Positions 32,169 to 41,866 of a DNA stretch of 64,000 nt are shown here, piece by piece. The translations under genes were made by a program, and so were the position numbers. The notes below the pieces were generated by a model. It was not told where the DNA came from, ran no database searches, and was given only the letters and a program-made list of their open reading frames with translations. Numbering within the stretch: position 1 is the first letter of the stretch; every line of letters begins with the position of its first letter. Where the stretch lies: contig JABHSQ010000005.1 of NCBI GenBank assembly GCA_018669795.1, positions 186,001 through 250,000 on the forward strand. Direction: 5' to 3'. The stretch is from Flavobacteriaceae bacterium. Lineage in GTDB: Bacteria > Bacteroidota > Bacteroidia > Flavobacteriales > Flavobacteriaceae.

Positions 32169-33380
32169 TTAGCTATTCTTTTGAAGTAATGCCATATAGA
32201 AACCATCAAATCCGCTTTCGCTTGGAAATACTTTTTCTTCTTTTACAAATTTAAAATCTTTTCCAGCTTCCCTTTTTAAAAATCCTTTTACTTGTAATTC
32301 ATTTTCTGAAGGTAAGATCGAGCAAGTCGCATATACCATTTGTCCACCAGGCTTCACCATGCGAGAATAAGAATCTAATATTTCTTCTTGTGTATCCTTT
32401 ATTATTTCCAAAAACTCAGGCTGTAATTTCCATTTAGAATCTGGGTTTCTTTTTAAAACTCCAATACCAGAACATGGAGCATCTATTAATATTTTATCTG
32501 CTTTTTCAATTAATTTTTTAATTACTTTACTAGAGTCAATAGTTCTTGTTTCAATATTATGAGCACCATTTCTTTTTGCCCTACGTTTTAATTCCTTTAA
32601 TTTATTTTCATAAATATCTAAAGCAATTATTTGTCCTTTGTTTTCCATTAAAGCAGCTAAATGTAAGCTTTTTCCTCCAGCTCCAGCACAAGTGTCTACT
32701 ACTCTTGATCCTGGTTTTGGATTTAAAAATTTAGCAACTTTTTGTGAAGAGGCATCTTGAACTTCAAACCATCCTTTTTGAAATGCATCTGTTATAAAAA
32801 CATTCGTGCGTTCTTTTAGTTTTAAAGCTTGAGGATGTCCTTTTAGGATTTCCGTTTCTATTTCTAAATTTTGTAAATTATTCTGTAATTGCTCTTTGGT
32901 AGTTTTTAAAGTATTTACTCTTAAAACAACATCGGCAGTTTGATTTAAAGAATGAATTTCTTTATCCCATTTTTTTCCCAACTCAGCTACTCCTAATTCA
33001 TCTAACCAATCTGGAATAGATTCTTTGTATTTTCTAATTTTAGATAATTCATCAAACTTTCCCTTTATTTTTCTAGTAGGAGTCTTTTCAAATTGTGGCC
33101 AATCTGGTATTTGTATTCCTTTTAAGGTTGCCCATACTGTAAACAGACGGAATAAGTTGGTTCGATCAAATGGTTCTTTTACTTCCGCTATTTTTGAATA
33201 AAGACGTTTCCAACGCACAATATCATAGGTGGTTTCAGCAATAAATCCACGATCTCTAGACCCCCAACGTTTATCTCTTTTTAAGGTGTTTTTTAATACT
33301 TTATCAGCTTGTTTATGTTCATTAAAGATAAGTTGAAGAGAATCAATAGCTGCAAATACTAAGTTTCGATGTAATTTCAT
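32169..33380 (-). CDS. RsmB/NOP family class I SAM-dependent RNA methyltransferase
   Basis: GWFEVQDASSQKVAKFLNPKPGSRVVDTCAGAGGKSLHLAALM, LIDAPCSGIGVLKRNPD, MVYATCSILPSENE. Confidence 0.93.
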   Translation of the reverse strand: MKLHRNLVFAAIDSLQLIFNEHKQADKVLKNTLKRDKRWGSRDRGFIAETTYDIVRWKRLYSKIAEVKEPFDRTNLFRLFTVWATLKGIQIPDWPQFEKTPTRKIKGKFDELSKIRKYKESIPDWLDELGVAELGKKWDKEIHSLNQTADVVLRVNTLKTTKEQLQNNLQNLEIETEILKGHPQALKLKERTNVFITDAFQKGWFEVQDASSQKVAKFLNPKPGSRVVDTCAGAGGKSLHLAALMENKGQIIALDIYENKLKELKRRAKRNGAHNIETRTIDSSKVIKKLIEKADKILIDAPCSGIGVLKRNPDSKWKLQPEFLEIIKDTQEEILDSYSRMVKPGGQMVYATCSILPSENELQVKGFLKREAGKDFKFVKEEKVFPSESGFDGFYMALLQKNS

Positions 33381-33541
33381 GTATCTATATTATTTTATTA
33401 AATCGATTACATACTGTTCGCTATTAGTCATTTTCTTTATATTGAATAATTTTAACATCTCGTTCCATAATTTCTAAATAGTTTACAAAGATATTATAAT
33501 AAGCGCTATCGATTTGTTTACTTTTGAAAAAAAAAATATCA

Positions 33542-34582
33542 ATGAGAATTTTCCTTATAATTTTAAGCGTTATTTCACTTATTTCTTGTAGTAAAAATGC
33601 ATCAAAAGGCTTTACCTCAGTATCTATAGAACGTGTTTTCACTGATAGTTTAAGTATTCGTGCTATTGAACCTATGGATGTTAACAAAGTTTGGTTTGCA
33701 GCGAATAATGGAAAGGTTGGCTTGATTGATTACAAAACTCCAAAGTTAGCTACGATTAAATATGAAGACTCATTTCTTCATTTTAGAGCGATTTCTTCTA
33801 CTCATAATGCTGTATTTGTATTAAGTATTGAAAATCCAGGTGTGTTATACAAAATTGGATTTAAAGATAATATTGCAACAAGTATAGAAGATGTTTATAC
33901 AGAGAAAGGGGAACATGTTTTTTATGATGCTATTAAATTTTGGGATGATAAAGAAGGGATTGCAATGGGTGACCCAATAGGTGGTTGCCTTTCAATTTTA
34001 GTTACAAGAGATGCTGGTAATAATTGGAATAAACTCTCTTGTGATATGCTTCCTGAAATTGTAAAAGGAGAAGCTGCATTTGCTGCAAGTAATTCTAATA
34101 TATCAGTCTATAAAAATCATGTTTGGATAGTTACAGGCGGTAAGAAAGCACGTGTGTTTTATTCGCCAGATAGGGGAGTCACTTGGGAAGTTTTTGAAAC
34201 TCCAATCATTCAAGGTAAAAGTATGACTGGTATTTATAGTGTAGATTTTATAGATGATCAAACAGGGATTATCTTTGGTGGTAACTGGGAAGAACAAGGT
34301 TTTAATGAGGGTAATAAAGCCATAACTCATGATGGTGGAAAAACGTGGCGTTTATTAAGTAATGGGGAAGGGCCTGGTTATCGATCCTCAGCTAAATTTA
34401 TTCCAGGTACCCAAGGGAATGATATTGTAGCAGTAGGATCTCTTGGTATTTCTTATAGTAATGATGGTGGTGATTATTGGATAGAATTGTCTAATGAAGG
34501 CTTTTATGCTATTGAATTTGTAAATGATACTTTAGCCTTTGCTTCTGGAAGAAATAAAATTTCAAGATTGATCTTTAAATAA
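33542..34582 (+). CDS. YCF48/HCF136-like beta-propeller lipoprotein (oxidoreductase-annotated family)
   Basis: ORF-track start 33524 is a TTG; ATG at 33542 gives MRIFLIILSVISLISCSKN lipobox; repeated TRDAGNNW, THDGGKTW, SNDGGDYW. Confidence 0.8.
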   Translation: MRIFLIILSVISLISCSKNASKGFTSVSIERVFTDSLSIRAIEPMDVNKVWFAANNGKVGLIDYKTPKLATIKYEDSFLHFRAISSTHNAVFVLSIENPGVLYKIGFKDNIATSIEDVYTEKGEHVFYDAIKFWDDKEGIAMGDPIGGCLSILVTRDAGNNWNKLSCDMLPEIVKGEAAFAASNSNISVYKNHVWIVTGGKKARVFYSPDRGVTWEVFETPIIQGKSMTGIYSVDFIDDQTGIIFGGNWEEQGFNEGNKAITHDGGKTWRLLSNGEGPGYRSSAKFIPGTQGNDIVAVGSLGISYSNDGGDYWIELSNEGFYAIEFVNDTLAFASGRNKISRLIFK

Positions 34583-34870
34583 AAAAGGTGATTTTTTTTG
34601 TTCTCTTTTTTATTTTAATCTATGTTTTGGTTATTGAAGTTTATTGCTTATTGTGTAGGTAAAATCGTCGACATGACAAATAAAGACGATAAAAGTAAAA
34701 AAAACTGATAAAAAACACTTTTGATTTTAAAACAAATATATAAGATACATGTTTGAATCATTCTTATGAAATTAACTATTGCTATAAGCCCCAAGCATAA
34801 TGATAGTAAGATATTATGGCGAGACCCCAATCGCTCTTTTTTATGGAATAAATTCTGGTAGAAGGGTTAA

Positions 34871-36694
34871 TTATACAAGCGTTTGCATTTTAACTAAATT
34901 AAAATAAACACCTTTCTTTTCCAATAACTCTTGATGCTTTCCTTGTTCTACAATTTCACCTTTTGAAAGCACTACTATATTATCAGCTTTTTGAATTGTA
35001 GAAAGGCGATGTGCAATAACAATAGAGGTTCTATTCTTCATCATATTTTCTAATGCATTTTGAACCAATTGTTCGCTTTCGGTATCTAAAGCTGAAGTAG
35101 CTTCGTCAAGGATCATTATAGGAGGGTTTTTAAGAACCGCTCTTGCAATACTTAATCGTTGTTTCTGTCCGCCACTTAATTTGTTTCCAGAGTCGCCTAT
35201 GTTTGTTTCTATACCATTCGGTAATGTTTTAACAAATTCCCAGGCATTTGCTATTTTTAAAGCATCAATTATTTCTTTATCGCTAGCATTTTGATTTGCT
35301 ACTAATAAATTTCCTTTTACCGTGTCATTAAATAATATGGAATCTTGAGTAACAAGTCCTAATAGCTTACGAAGTGAGTTTTGTGTAATTGATTTTATAT
35401 TTTCTGAATCAATATTGACAGAACCTTTGTTTACATCATAAAAACGAGTAATTAAGTTAGCAATGGTGCTTTTCCCACTTCCGCTTTGGCCAACTAAAGC
35501 TACTGTATGCCCTTTTGGAACCTTAAGAGAAAAGTCATTTAAAACCCAATCGTCTTGATATTTAAATGAAATATTTTTAATATCAATATCTGTAATAAAA
35601 GCTGTTTTATTAATAGCATTAGGAACATCTACTATATTGGATTCTGTTTCTAAAATTTCTAAAATACGCTCTGCTGCAGCATTTCCTTTCTTAACCGAAT
35701 AACTAGCTTTACTAATTGCTTTTGCTGGAGTCAATATTTGGTATGCAAGACCCATATAGGTGATAAAAAGCCCAGCGTTTAGAGATTTATCTATTAATAC
35801 CATTTGTCCACCATACCACAATAAAATTCCTATGACAGTAATACCAAGAAATTCACTGGTTGGTGAGGCTAAATTTTGACGATTCATTAAAGAATTTGAA
35901 AATCTATAAAACCGATTGGTAGATTCTGTAAATTTATTATTGAATATTTTTTCAGCTGTAAAACCTTTGATAATATTTAATCCGCCCAAAGTTTCTTCTA
36001 AAGTAGAAAGAAAAAGTCCTTGTTCTTGTTGAACTTTATCAGATTTCCGTTTTAATGATTTTCCGATTAATGAAATCAAAAAGCCAGAAATAGGAATGAA
36101 AATAAAAACAAATAATGTTAGTTTAGGGCTTATGACCAGCATCGCTAATATTGTAAAAATTATAGTTAGCGGTTCTCTTACTAAAAGTTCCAGTATCGAA
36201 AGAAAAGAATGTTGTATTTCTAAAACATCAGAAGTTATTCTTGCAATGGTATCTCCTTTTCTTTTTTCTGAATAATATGAAATTGGCAATACTAATATTT
36301 TATTGTATAAAGCATTTCTTAAATCCTTAAGGACTCCATTTCTTAAAAAAGTAATAGAATACATGGCTAAATAGCGAAATACGTTTTTAAGAAAAAACAT
36401 GGATATTACAAGTGCAACCATAAAAAGCAAAACATCTTCTGTTCCTTGTTCTGCTTTTTGAGTTACGAAAAAGTTTAAGTATTGTTCCGCATATTCTCTT
36501 GCGTTTGAAAAACTAGACCATACAGGCTCTATATTTACTTTTTTCGTCTGCCCAAACAAAACTGATAGCATCGGAAATAATGATACCATTGCCAATGTTC
36601 CAAATAAAGCATAAAGAACATTAAAAAATATATTTAATATCCCATACTTTTTATAAGGCACTGCAAAGCGTAATATTTTTTTAAAATAATTCAT
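34871..36694 (-). CDS. ABC transporter, ATP-binding/permease (MsbA-like)
   Basis: GQSGSGKSTIANLITRFYD, LSGGQKQRLSIARAVL, MILDEATSALDTESE, N-terminal TM domain. Confidence 0.93.
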   Translation of the reverse strand: MNYFKKILRFAVPYKKYGILNIFFNVLYALFGTLAMVSLFPMLSVLFGQTKKVNIEPVWSSFSNAREYAEQYLNFFVTQKAEQGTEDVLLFMVALVISMFFLKNVFRYLAMYSITFLRNGVLKDLRNALYNKILVLPISYYSEKRKGDTIARITSDVLEIQHSFLSILELLVREPLTIIFTILAMLVISPKLTLFVFIFIPISGFLISLIGKSLKRKSDKVQQEQGLFLSTLEETLGGLNIIKGFTAEKIFNNKFTESTNRFYRFSNSLMNRQNLASPTSEFLGITVIGILLWYGGQMVLIDKSLNAGLFITYMGLAYQILTPAKAISKASYSVKKGNAAAERILEILETESNIVDVPNAINKTAFITDIDIKNISFKYQDDWVLNDFSLKVPKGHTVALVGQSGSGKSTIANLITRFYDVNKGSVNIDSENIKSITQNSLRKLLGLVTQDSILFNDTVKGNLLVANQNASDKEIIDALKIANAWEFVKTLPNGIETNIGDSGNKLSGGQKQRLSIARAVLKNPPIMILDEATSALDTESEQLVQNALENMMKNRTSIVIAHRLSTIQKADNIVVLSKGEIVEQGKHQELLEKKGVYFNLVKMQTLV

Positions 36695-38415
36695 TAATTA
36701 TCTTTTAATACTGAAATAATAGCATTCAATTTTTCTTGATTTTCTTTAATAACCTCTAAACGATCACTAGAATTTGAATTCACGCTAATATAAAACTTTA
36801 TTTTGGGCTCAGTACCACTTGGTCTCATCGCAATTTTACTTCCGTCTTCCGTGTAATATATTAAAACGTTTGATTTTGGGATATGTATGGCTTCTAAAAT
36901 GTTTGTTTCAAAATCTTTAACTTCACTTAATTGATAATCTTCCAGTTTAATAACCTTACTTCCTGCAATTTCTTGATACGGTTTTTCTCTGAAGTTTTTC
37001 ATTATTTCTGAAATTTCTTCAGCTCCTTTTTTTCCTTTTTTAACTATTGAAATAAGATGTTCTTGATAATATCCATATTTAAAATAAATAGTGTCTAAGT
37101 AAGTTAACAAACTTTCTCCTTCTTGTTTTTTCTGTGCTGCAATTTCACAAACAAGTAGGGCAGCGGTTACTGCATCTTTATCTCTTACAAAATCACCTAC
37201 TAAATAACCAAAGCTTTCTTCACCACCACCAATGTGTTCTAGTTCTGGAAAGTCTTTAATCATTTTCGCAATCCATTTAAATCCAGTAAGACCTTCCTTG
37301 TAAATTACATTAAAATCTTCTGCAATTTTCTTTATTGCAGGAGTCGACACAATGGTGGAAGCTACAAATTGCTTTCCGTTAAGTTTATTTAACTTTTTCC
37401 ATTGTTCTAATAGAAAATGAGTTTTAATAAGCATCGCCTGATTTCCATTAAGGAGCGTATATTCACCTTCTGGATTTTTAACTGCAACACCCAATCGGTC
37501 ACCATCTGGATCGGTACCAATTACAATATCTCCATTTTGTTTTGAAGCCAAGTCAATTGCCATTGTTAAGGCTTCAGGTTCTTCAGGGTTTGGAGAAACT
37601 ACCGTTGGAAAATTACCATTTGGTATTTCTTGTTCTTTAACAATAGCTACATTTTTATATCCTGCTTGTTCAAATACTCTCGGAATTATCGCAATGGAAG
37701 TTCCGTGTAATGAGGTGAAAACTATATTTAATTTGTCCTTTGCTTCTTGACTTGTATTATACGATCCATTTTTAATAGAAGCATCAGCAAAAGCAGTATC
37801 GACATCTTCATCAATGTAGGTGATCAGGTTGCTATTTGACTTAAATTTAATTTCAGAATACGCTAAATTATTAATTTCAGAAATAATTTCTTTATCCTGT
37901 GGTGGTACTAATTGACCGCCATCTTCCCAATACACTTTATAGCCATTATATTCTGGTGGGTTATGTGATGCAGTTAATACTATACCACATTGACAAGCTA
38001 AATGTTTTACTGCAAAAGATAGCTCTGGAGTTGGTCTTAAACCTGAAAATAGATAAACCTGAATTCCATTTGCTGAAAAAACATCAGCTACTAATTTTGC
38101 TAATTCTTTACTGTTATTTCTACAATCATATGCAATTGCAGTTTTTATAGTTTGATTAGGAAATTGTTTTATTAAATAATTAGAAAGTCCTTGCGTGTTT
38201 TTTCCTAAGGTATATTTGTTGATTCGGTTATCACCTACACCCATAATTCCACGCATGCCACCGGTGCCAAATTCTAAGTTTTTATAAAAACTTTCTTCCA
38301 AATTTTTAGGCTCAAAAGCAATTAAATTTTTTACAGTTTGCTGCGTTTCTTTGTCAAAAAAAGGAGTGAGCCATATATTTACGCGCTCTAATATTTTAGG
38401 ATTTATATTTATCAT
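36694..38415 (-). CDS. Phosphoglucomutase/phosphomannomutase (phosphohexomutase family)
   Basis: LTASHNPPEYNGYKVYW, GTDPDGDRLGVAV, GGGEESFGYLVGDFVRDKDAV, RPSGTEPKIKFYI. Confidence 0.96.
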   Translation of the reverse strand: MININPKILERVNIWLTPFFDKETQQTVKNLIAFEPKNLEESFYKNLEFGTGGMRGIMGVGDNRINKYTLGKNTQGLSNYLIKQFPNQTIKTAIAYDCRNNSKELAKLVADVFSANGIQVYLFSGLRPTPELSFAVKHLACQCGIVLTASHNPPEYNGYKVYWEDGGQLVPPQDKEIISEINNLAYSEIKFKSNSNLITYIDEDVDTAFADASIKNGSYNTSQEAKDKLNIVFTSLHGTSIAIIPRVFEQAGYKNVAIVKEQEIPNGNFPTVVSPNPEEPEALTMAIDLASKQNGDIVIGTDPDGDRLGVAVKNPEGEYTLLNGNQAMLIKTHFLLEQWKKLNKLNGKQFVASTIVSTPAIKKIAEDFNVIYKEGLTGFKWIAKMIKDFPELEHIGGGEESFGYLVGDFVRDKDAVTAALLVCEIAAQKKQEGESLLTYLDTIYFKYGYYQEHLISIVKKGKKGAEEISEIMKNFREKPYQEIAGSKVIKLEDYQLSEVKDFETNILEAIHIPKSNVLIYYTEDGSKIAMRPSGTEPKIKFYISVNSNSSDRLEVIKENQEKLNAIISVLKDN

Positions 38416-38433
38416 TATTTAATTTTAATAGTG

Positions 38434-38464
38434 CAAAAGTAATTGTTTTAGTAGTACTCACAAA
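38434..38464 (-). promoter_or_regulatory. Bacteroidota-type promoter (TTTG-N19-TACTTTTG) upstream of the phosphohexomutase gene
   Basis: + strand CAAAAGTA(38434-38441)-19 nt-CAAA(38461-38464); 19 bp upstream of the start codon. Confidence 0.65.
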
Positions 38465-38503
38465 GTGACGGAGTATTTAAAGATTGTATTTAGAATAAAG
38501 AAT

Positions 38504-39445
38504 TTAAATATGCTCTTTAACAATATAGTTTTTTAAGCCTTTTTTGCTTCTAAGAATTAATTCTCCTAAAAATCCAGCTACAAAAAACTGGGATCCGATA
38601 ATCATTGCTGTAAGCGCAATGTAAAATTGTGGCCTTTCAGTAATTAATCTTCCTGTAGGGTTGATAAAAATTTTGTCTATTCCCAAATAAAAAGCAAATA
38701 GAAAGCCTACCATTAAAATAATAGCGCCCCAAGCACCAAAAAAATGCATCGGTCTTTTGCCAAATTTTGATATAAAAGAAATCGTTATTAAATCTAAAAA
38801 TCCTCTAATAAATCGTTCCATACCAAATTTTGTTTCTCCGTATTTTCTCGCTTGATGCTTTACTATCTTTTCACCGATTTTACTAAATCCTGCATTTTTA
38901 GCAAGTACAGGAATATACCGATGCATCTCACCGGTAACTTCAATGTTTTTAATCACCTCTTTTTTGTAGGCTTTAAGCCCACAATTAAAATCATTTAGTT
39001 GTACTCCAGATGTTTTTCTAGCAGCAAAATTGAATAATTTTGAAGGTAAGTTCTTTGCGATTTTCGAATCGTACCGCACTTTTTTCCAACCAGATATTAA
39101 ATCGTATCCTTCGCTGGTAATCATTTGATAAAGCTCAGGGATTTCTTCAGGATTATCTTGTAAATCTGCATCCATTGTGATAATTACATCTCCCTCGGCT
39201 TTTGCAAATCCTGCATGTAGCGCTTGTGATTTTCCAAAGTTTTCTAGAAAACGAATTCCTTTTACTTCAGAATGATCATAAGCTAATTTTATAATAATCT
39301 CCCATGATTTATCGGTACTACCATCATCAATAAAAATGACCTCATATAAATAACCATCAGACTGCATAACTTTTGCAATCCAATGGTATAATTCATTTAA
39401 TGATTCTTCTTCATTAAGAAGGGGAATGATGATAGAAAGATTCAT
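38504..39445 (-). CDS. Glycosyltransferase family 2 (polyprenyl-phosphate glycosyltransferase-like)
   Basis: LSIIIPLLNEEESLNELYHWI, IFIDDGSTDKSW, ITMDADLQDNPEEIPEL, C-terminal TM helices. Confidence 0.94.
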   Translation of the reverse strand: MNLSIIIPLLNEEESLNELYHWIAKVMQSDGYLYEVIFIDDGSTDKSWEIIIKLAYDHSEVKGIRFLENFGKSQALHAGFAKAEGDVIITMDADLQDNPEEIPELYQMITSEGYDLISGWKKVRYDSKIAKNLPSKLFNFAARKTSGVQLNDFNCGLKAYKKEVIKNIEVTGEMHRYIPVLAKNAGFSKIGEKIVKHQARKYGETKFGMERFIRGFLDLITISFISKFGKRPMHFFGAWGAIILMVGFLFAFYLGIDKIFINPTGRLITERPQFYIALTAMIIGSQFFVAGFLGELILRSKKGLKNYIVKEHI

Positions 39446-39457
39446 AGGGGTATGCGT

Positions 39458-39985
39458 CTAGTGTTCTGGACGATTTACTTTCATTATTAATCCAGCAATT
39501 AAAGAGGTAATAAAACCTAAAAATAGTGGTATGATTATTCCCATTGCTGTCATAATGGTTGGAGTCATCATTTTTTCTGTTATTCCGATAGCCATATCAA
39601 TTTGTTCTTGCGTCATGTCAGGATTTTGAATTACCATCTGCTCTGAAGAAAAATCTAACATTTGAATTACATATTCAGGTTCAATAACCGTAATAAAAAT
39701 ATAATTGTAAATAGCTCCTATAATGGCAGCAATTAATGAAATTGCTAAACCTACTTTAAGAGATTCTGATACCGATAAATAACCTTCATTTTCAGATTTA
39801 AAAGCCTTTAAACCATAAACAATAATTCCTGCCATAATAGCTAAACCTGCAATGGTTAGCCACATAGGTCTCTCTATGTGATTATCAGTTACATATGCAA
39901 TTACTGATAGTGCAATTGATAATAGGCCCCAAATAATACCATAATTAAAAGCTATTTTTTTAATAGCGTCTTTTTGATTTTCCAT
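39458..39985 (-). CDS. DUF4199-like membrane protein
   Basis: Four TM-like helices; KNQKDAIKKIAFNYGIIWGLLS and FKSENEGYLSVSESLKVGLAISLIAAIIGAIYNYIF. Confidence 0.8.
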   Translation of the reverse strand: MENQKDAIKKIAFNYGIIWGLLSIALSVIAYVTDNHIERPMWLTIAGLAIMAGIIVYGLKAFKSENEGYLSVSESLKVGLAISLIAAIIGAIYNYIFITVIEPEYVIQMLDFSSEQMVIQNPDMTQEQIDMAIGITEKMMTPTIMTAMGIIIPLFLGFITSLIAGLIMKVNRPEH

Positions 39986-40259
39986 AAGTTTAGTTTTTTG
40001 TTAAATTACCATAAATAGTAACTGATTTGTTAGTAATCAAAGATATAAAAACGTTACAAAGTTAATGTATTTATACTTTAACTAATAGCTTAATATTTTA
40101 GAATGTTAAAAGTATATTTAATTCTTTTAAAAAAATAATAATAATTTTATGGTAGATTATATATAAATGATTAAATTTGCAAACTGAAATCCTGGAAAGT
40201 ATTTTTTTAGGAAGATGATAAGTTTAATTAAAAGATTTCAGATTTTTAGGAAAAAGATT

Positions 40260-40511
40260 ATGAGAAAAGGTATTCACCCAGAAAATTATAGATTAGTAGC
40301 GTTTAAGGACATGTCAAATGAAGATGTGTTTCTTACAAAATCTACTGCTAACACTAAAGAAACCCTTGAAGTAGAAGGTGTTGAATATCCTTTAGTGAAA
40401 ATGGAAATTTCAAGAAGTTCTCACCCTTTTTATACTGGTAAGAAAAAACTGATCGATACGGCCGGTCGTATTGACAAGTTCAAAACCAAATATGCAAAAT
40501 TTAAGAAGTAA
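40260..40511 (+). CDS. rpmE2: 50S ribosomal protein L31, type B
   Basis: [32 protein letters not shown]...[41 protein letters not shown]; true ATG is 45 nt inside the ORF-track ORF; no CxxC zinc motif. Confidence 0.97.
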   Translation: MRKGIHPENYRLVAFKDMSNEDVFLTKSTANTKETLEVEGVEYPLVKMEISRSSHPFYTGKKKLIDTAGRIDKFKTKYAKFKK

Positions 40512-40534
40512 TCTTCTTTTAAATATATTTTTAC

Positions 40535-40566
40535 AAGCCTTTGAGAAATCAAAGGCTTTTTTTTTA
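40535..40566 (+). terminator. Rho-independent terminator after L31
   Basis: AAGCCTTTGA-GAAA-TCAAAGGCTT-TTTTTTT, perfect 10-bp stem. Confidence 0.92.
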
Positions 40567-40573
40567 TAGCTTT

Positions 40574-40601
40574 GAATACTGAATACTGAATACTGAATAC
40601 T
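40574..40601 (+). repeat. Four tandem copies of the heptamer GAATACT
   Basis: gaatactgaatactgaatactgaatact directly read; ends 5 nt before ATG 40607. Confidence 0.98.
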
Positions 40602-40606
40602 AAACT

Positions 40607-41782
40607 ATGAACTATATTTTATTTGACGGAAGTGCTCGCAATCAATTATTACCTTTTACCTATACGCGAACGGTAGCAGATATTCGAGTTGGAATTTTGA
40701 CCATACGTGAAAAATGGGAAAAAATGCTAGGCTTTACAACTTCAACAGTTACCGAAGATTATTTAATTGATAAGTTTCCAATGATCGAAATGGAGCAAAA
40801 TATTTTTATTAATGCTTCGATACTTCCAACCGAAAACTTAGTAAATCTTATTCAAAACCTATCAGAAAATAAAGCCTTGTTTATAGATGATGAGCCATTG
40901 GCCTTTTTTGCAAAAGAAGATCAGGAAATAGATTTTGAAACCTTTGATGTAATTTTATATACTAATGATGATATTTTAAGAATAGAAAACACCTGGGATA
41001 TTTTTAAGTTAAACGGTGAAGCAATTAAAAGAGATTTCAAGCTTTTAACTAGCGATAGAGAATCACAGCCTATCCCAGAAATGACTATAGCTTTTAATAA
41101 AGATCAAATTTTTATAGAAGAAGGAGCTGTTTTACCCCTCTGTTCCTTAAACGCTAACGATGGACCTATATATATTGGGAAAGATTCAGAAATCATGGAA
41201 GGATCTATGATTCGCGGACCTTTTGCCTTGTGCGAAAATGCTACTATTAAAATGGGTGCAAAAATATATGGGGCAACTACTATTGGTCCACACTCTAAAG
41301 TAGGAGGAGAGGTTAATAATTGTGTGATATTTGGATATTCTAATAAAGGCCATGATGGATTTCTTGGAAATTCTGTTGTAGGTGAGTGGTGTAATATTGG
41401 AGCCGACACCAATAATTCTAACCTTAAAAATAATTATGCTGAAGTGAGATTATGGGATTATGAAACTGAAGGATTCGCAAAAACAGGATTGCAATTTTGT
41501 GGATTAATGTTGGGTGATCATAGTAAATGTGGTATTAATACCATGTTTAATACCGGAACGGTAGTGGGAGTAAGTGCCAATATTTTTGGAAGCGGATTCC
41601 CTCGTAATTTTATCCCAAGTTTTAGTTGGGGCGGAAGCGCTGGAATGATCACTTATAAAACCAACAAAGCGTTTGAGGTAGCTAAAGTGGTAATGTCTAG
41701 AAGGGATATAGCATTTACAGAAGTTGATATTCAAATTTTAGAACATATCTTTAAGGAAACTAGTAAATGGAGGAAAGGTTAG
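40607..41782 (+). CDS. GlmU-like sugar-nucleotidyltransferase/left-handed beta-helix family protein
   Basis: YILFDGSARNQLLPFTYTRTVADIRVGILTIREKW; hexapeptide C-term GPIYIGKDSEIMEGSMIRGPFALCENATIKMGAKIYGATTIGPHSKVGGEV. Confidence 0.9.
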   Translation: MNYILFDGSARNQLLPFTYTRTVADIRVGILTIREKWEKMLGFTTSTVTEDYLIDKFPMIEMEQNIFINASILPTENLVNLIQNLSENKALFIDDEPLAFFAKEDQEIDFETFDVILYTNDDILRIENTWDIFKLNGEAIKRDFKLLTSDRESQPIPEMTIAFNKDQIFIEEGAVLPLCSLNANDGPIYIGKDSEIMEGSMIRGPFALCENATIKMGAKIYGATTIGPHSKVGGEVNNCVIFGYSNKGHDGFLGNSVVGEWCNIGADTNNSNLKNNYAEVRLWDYETEGFAKTGLQFCGLMLGDHSKCGINTMFNTGTVVGVSANIFGSGFPRNFIPSFSWGGSAGMITYKTNKAFEVAKVVMSRRDIAFTEVDIQILEHIFKETSKWRKG

Positions 41783-41866
41783 TTTTGTTTTAAGCTAACT
41801 GTATTTCACCTTCAAAGAAAATGTTTTGACTTTATAAGCCTTTGCGCATCTTTGTTGAATAAATAA

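Noticed and set aside
33424-33687. 87-aa minus-strand ORF between the RNA methyltransferase and the YCF48-like gene
   Set aside because: Overlaps antisense the signal-peptide region of a convincing lipoprotein gene; no recognisable domain.
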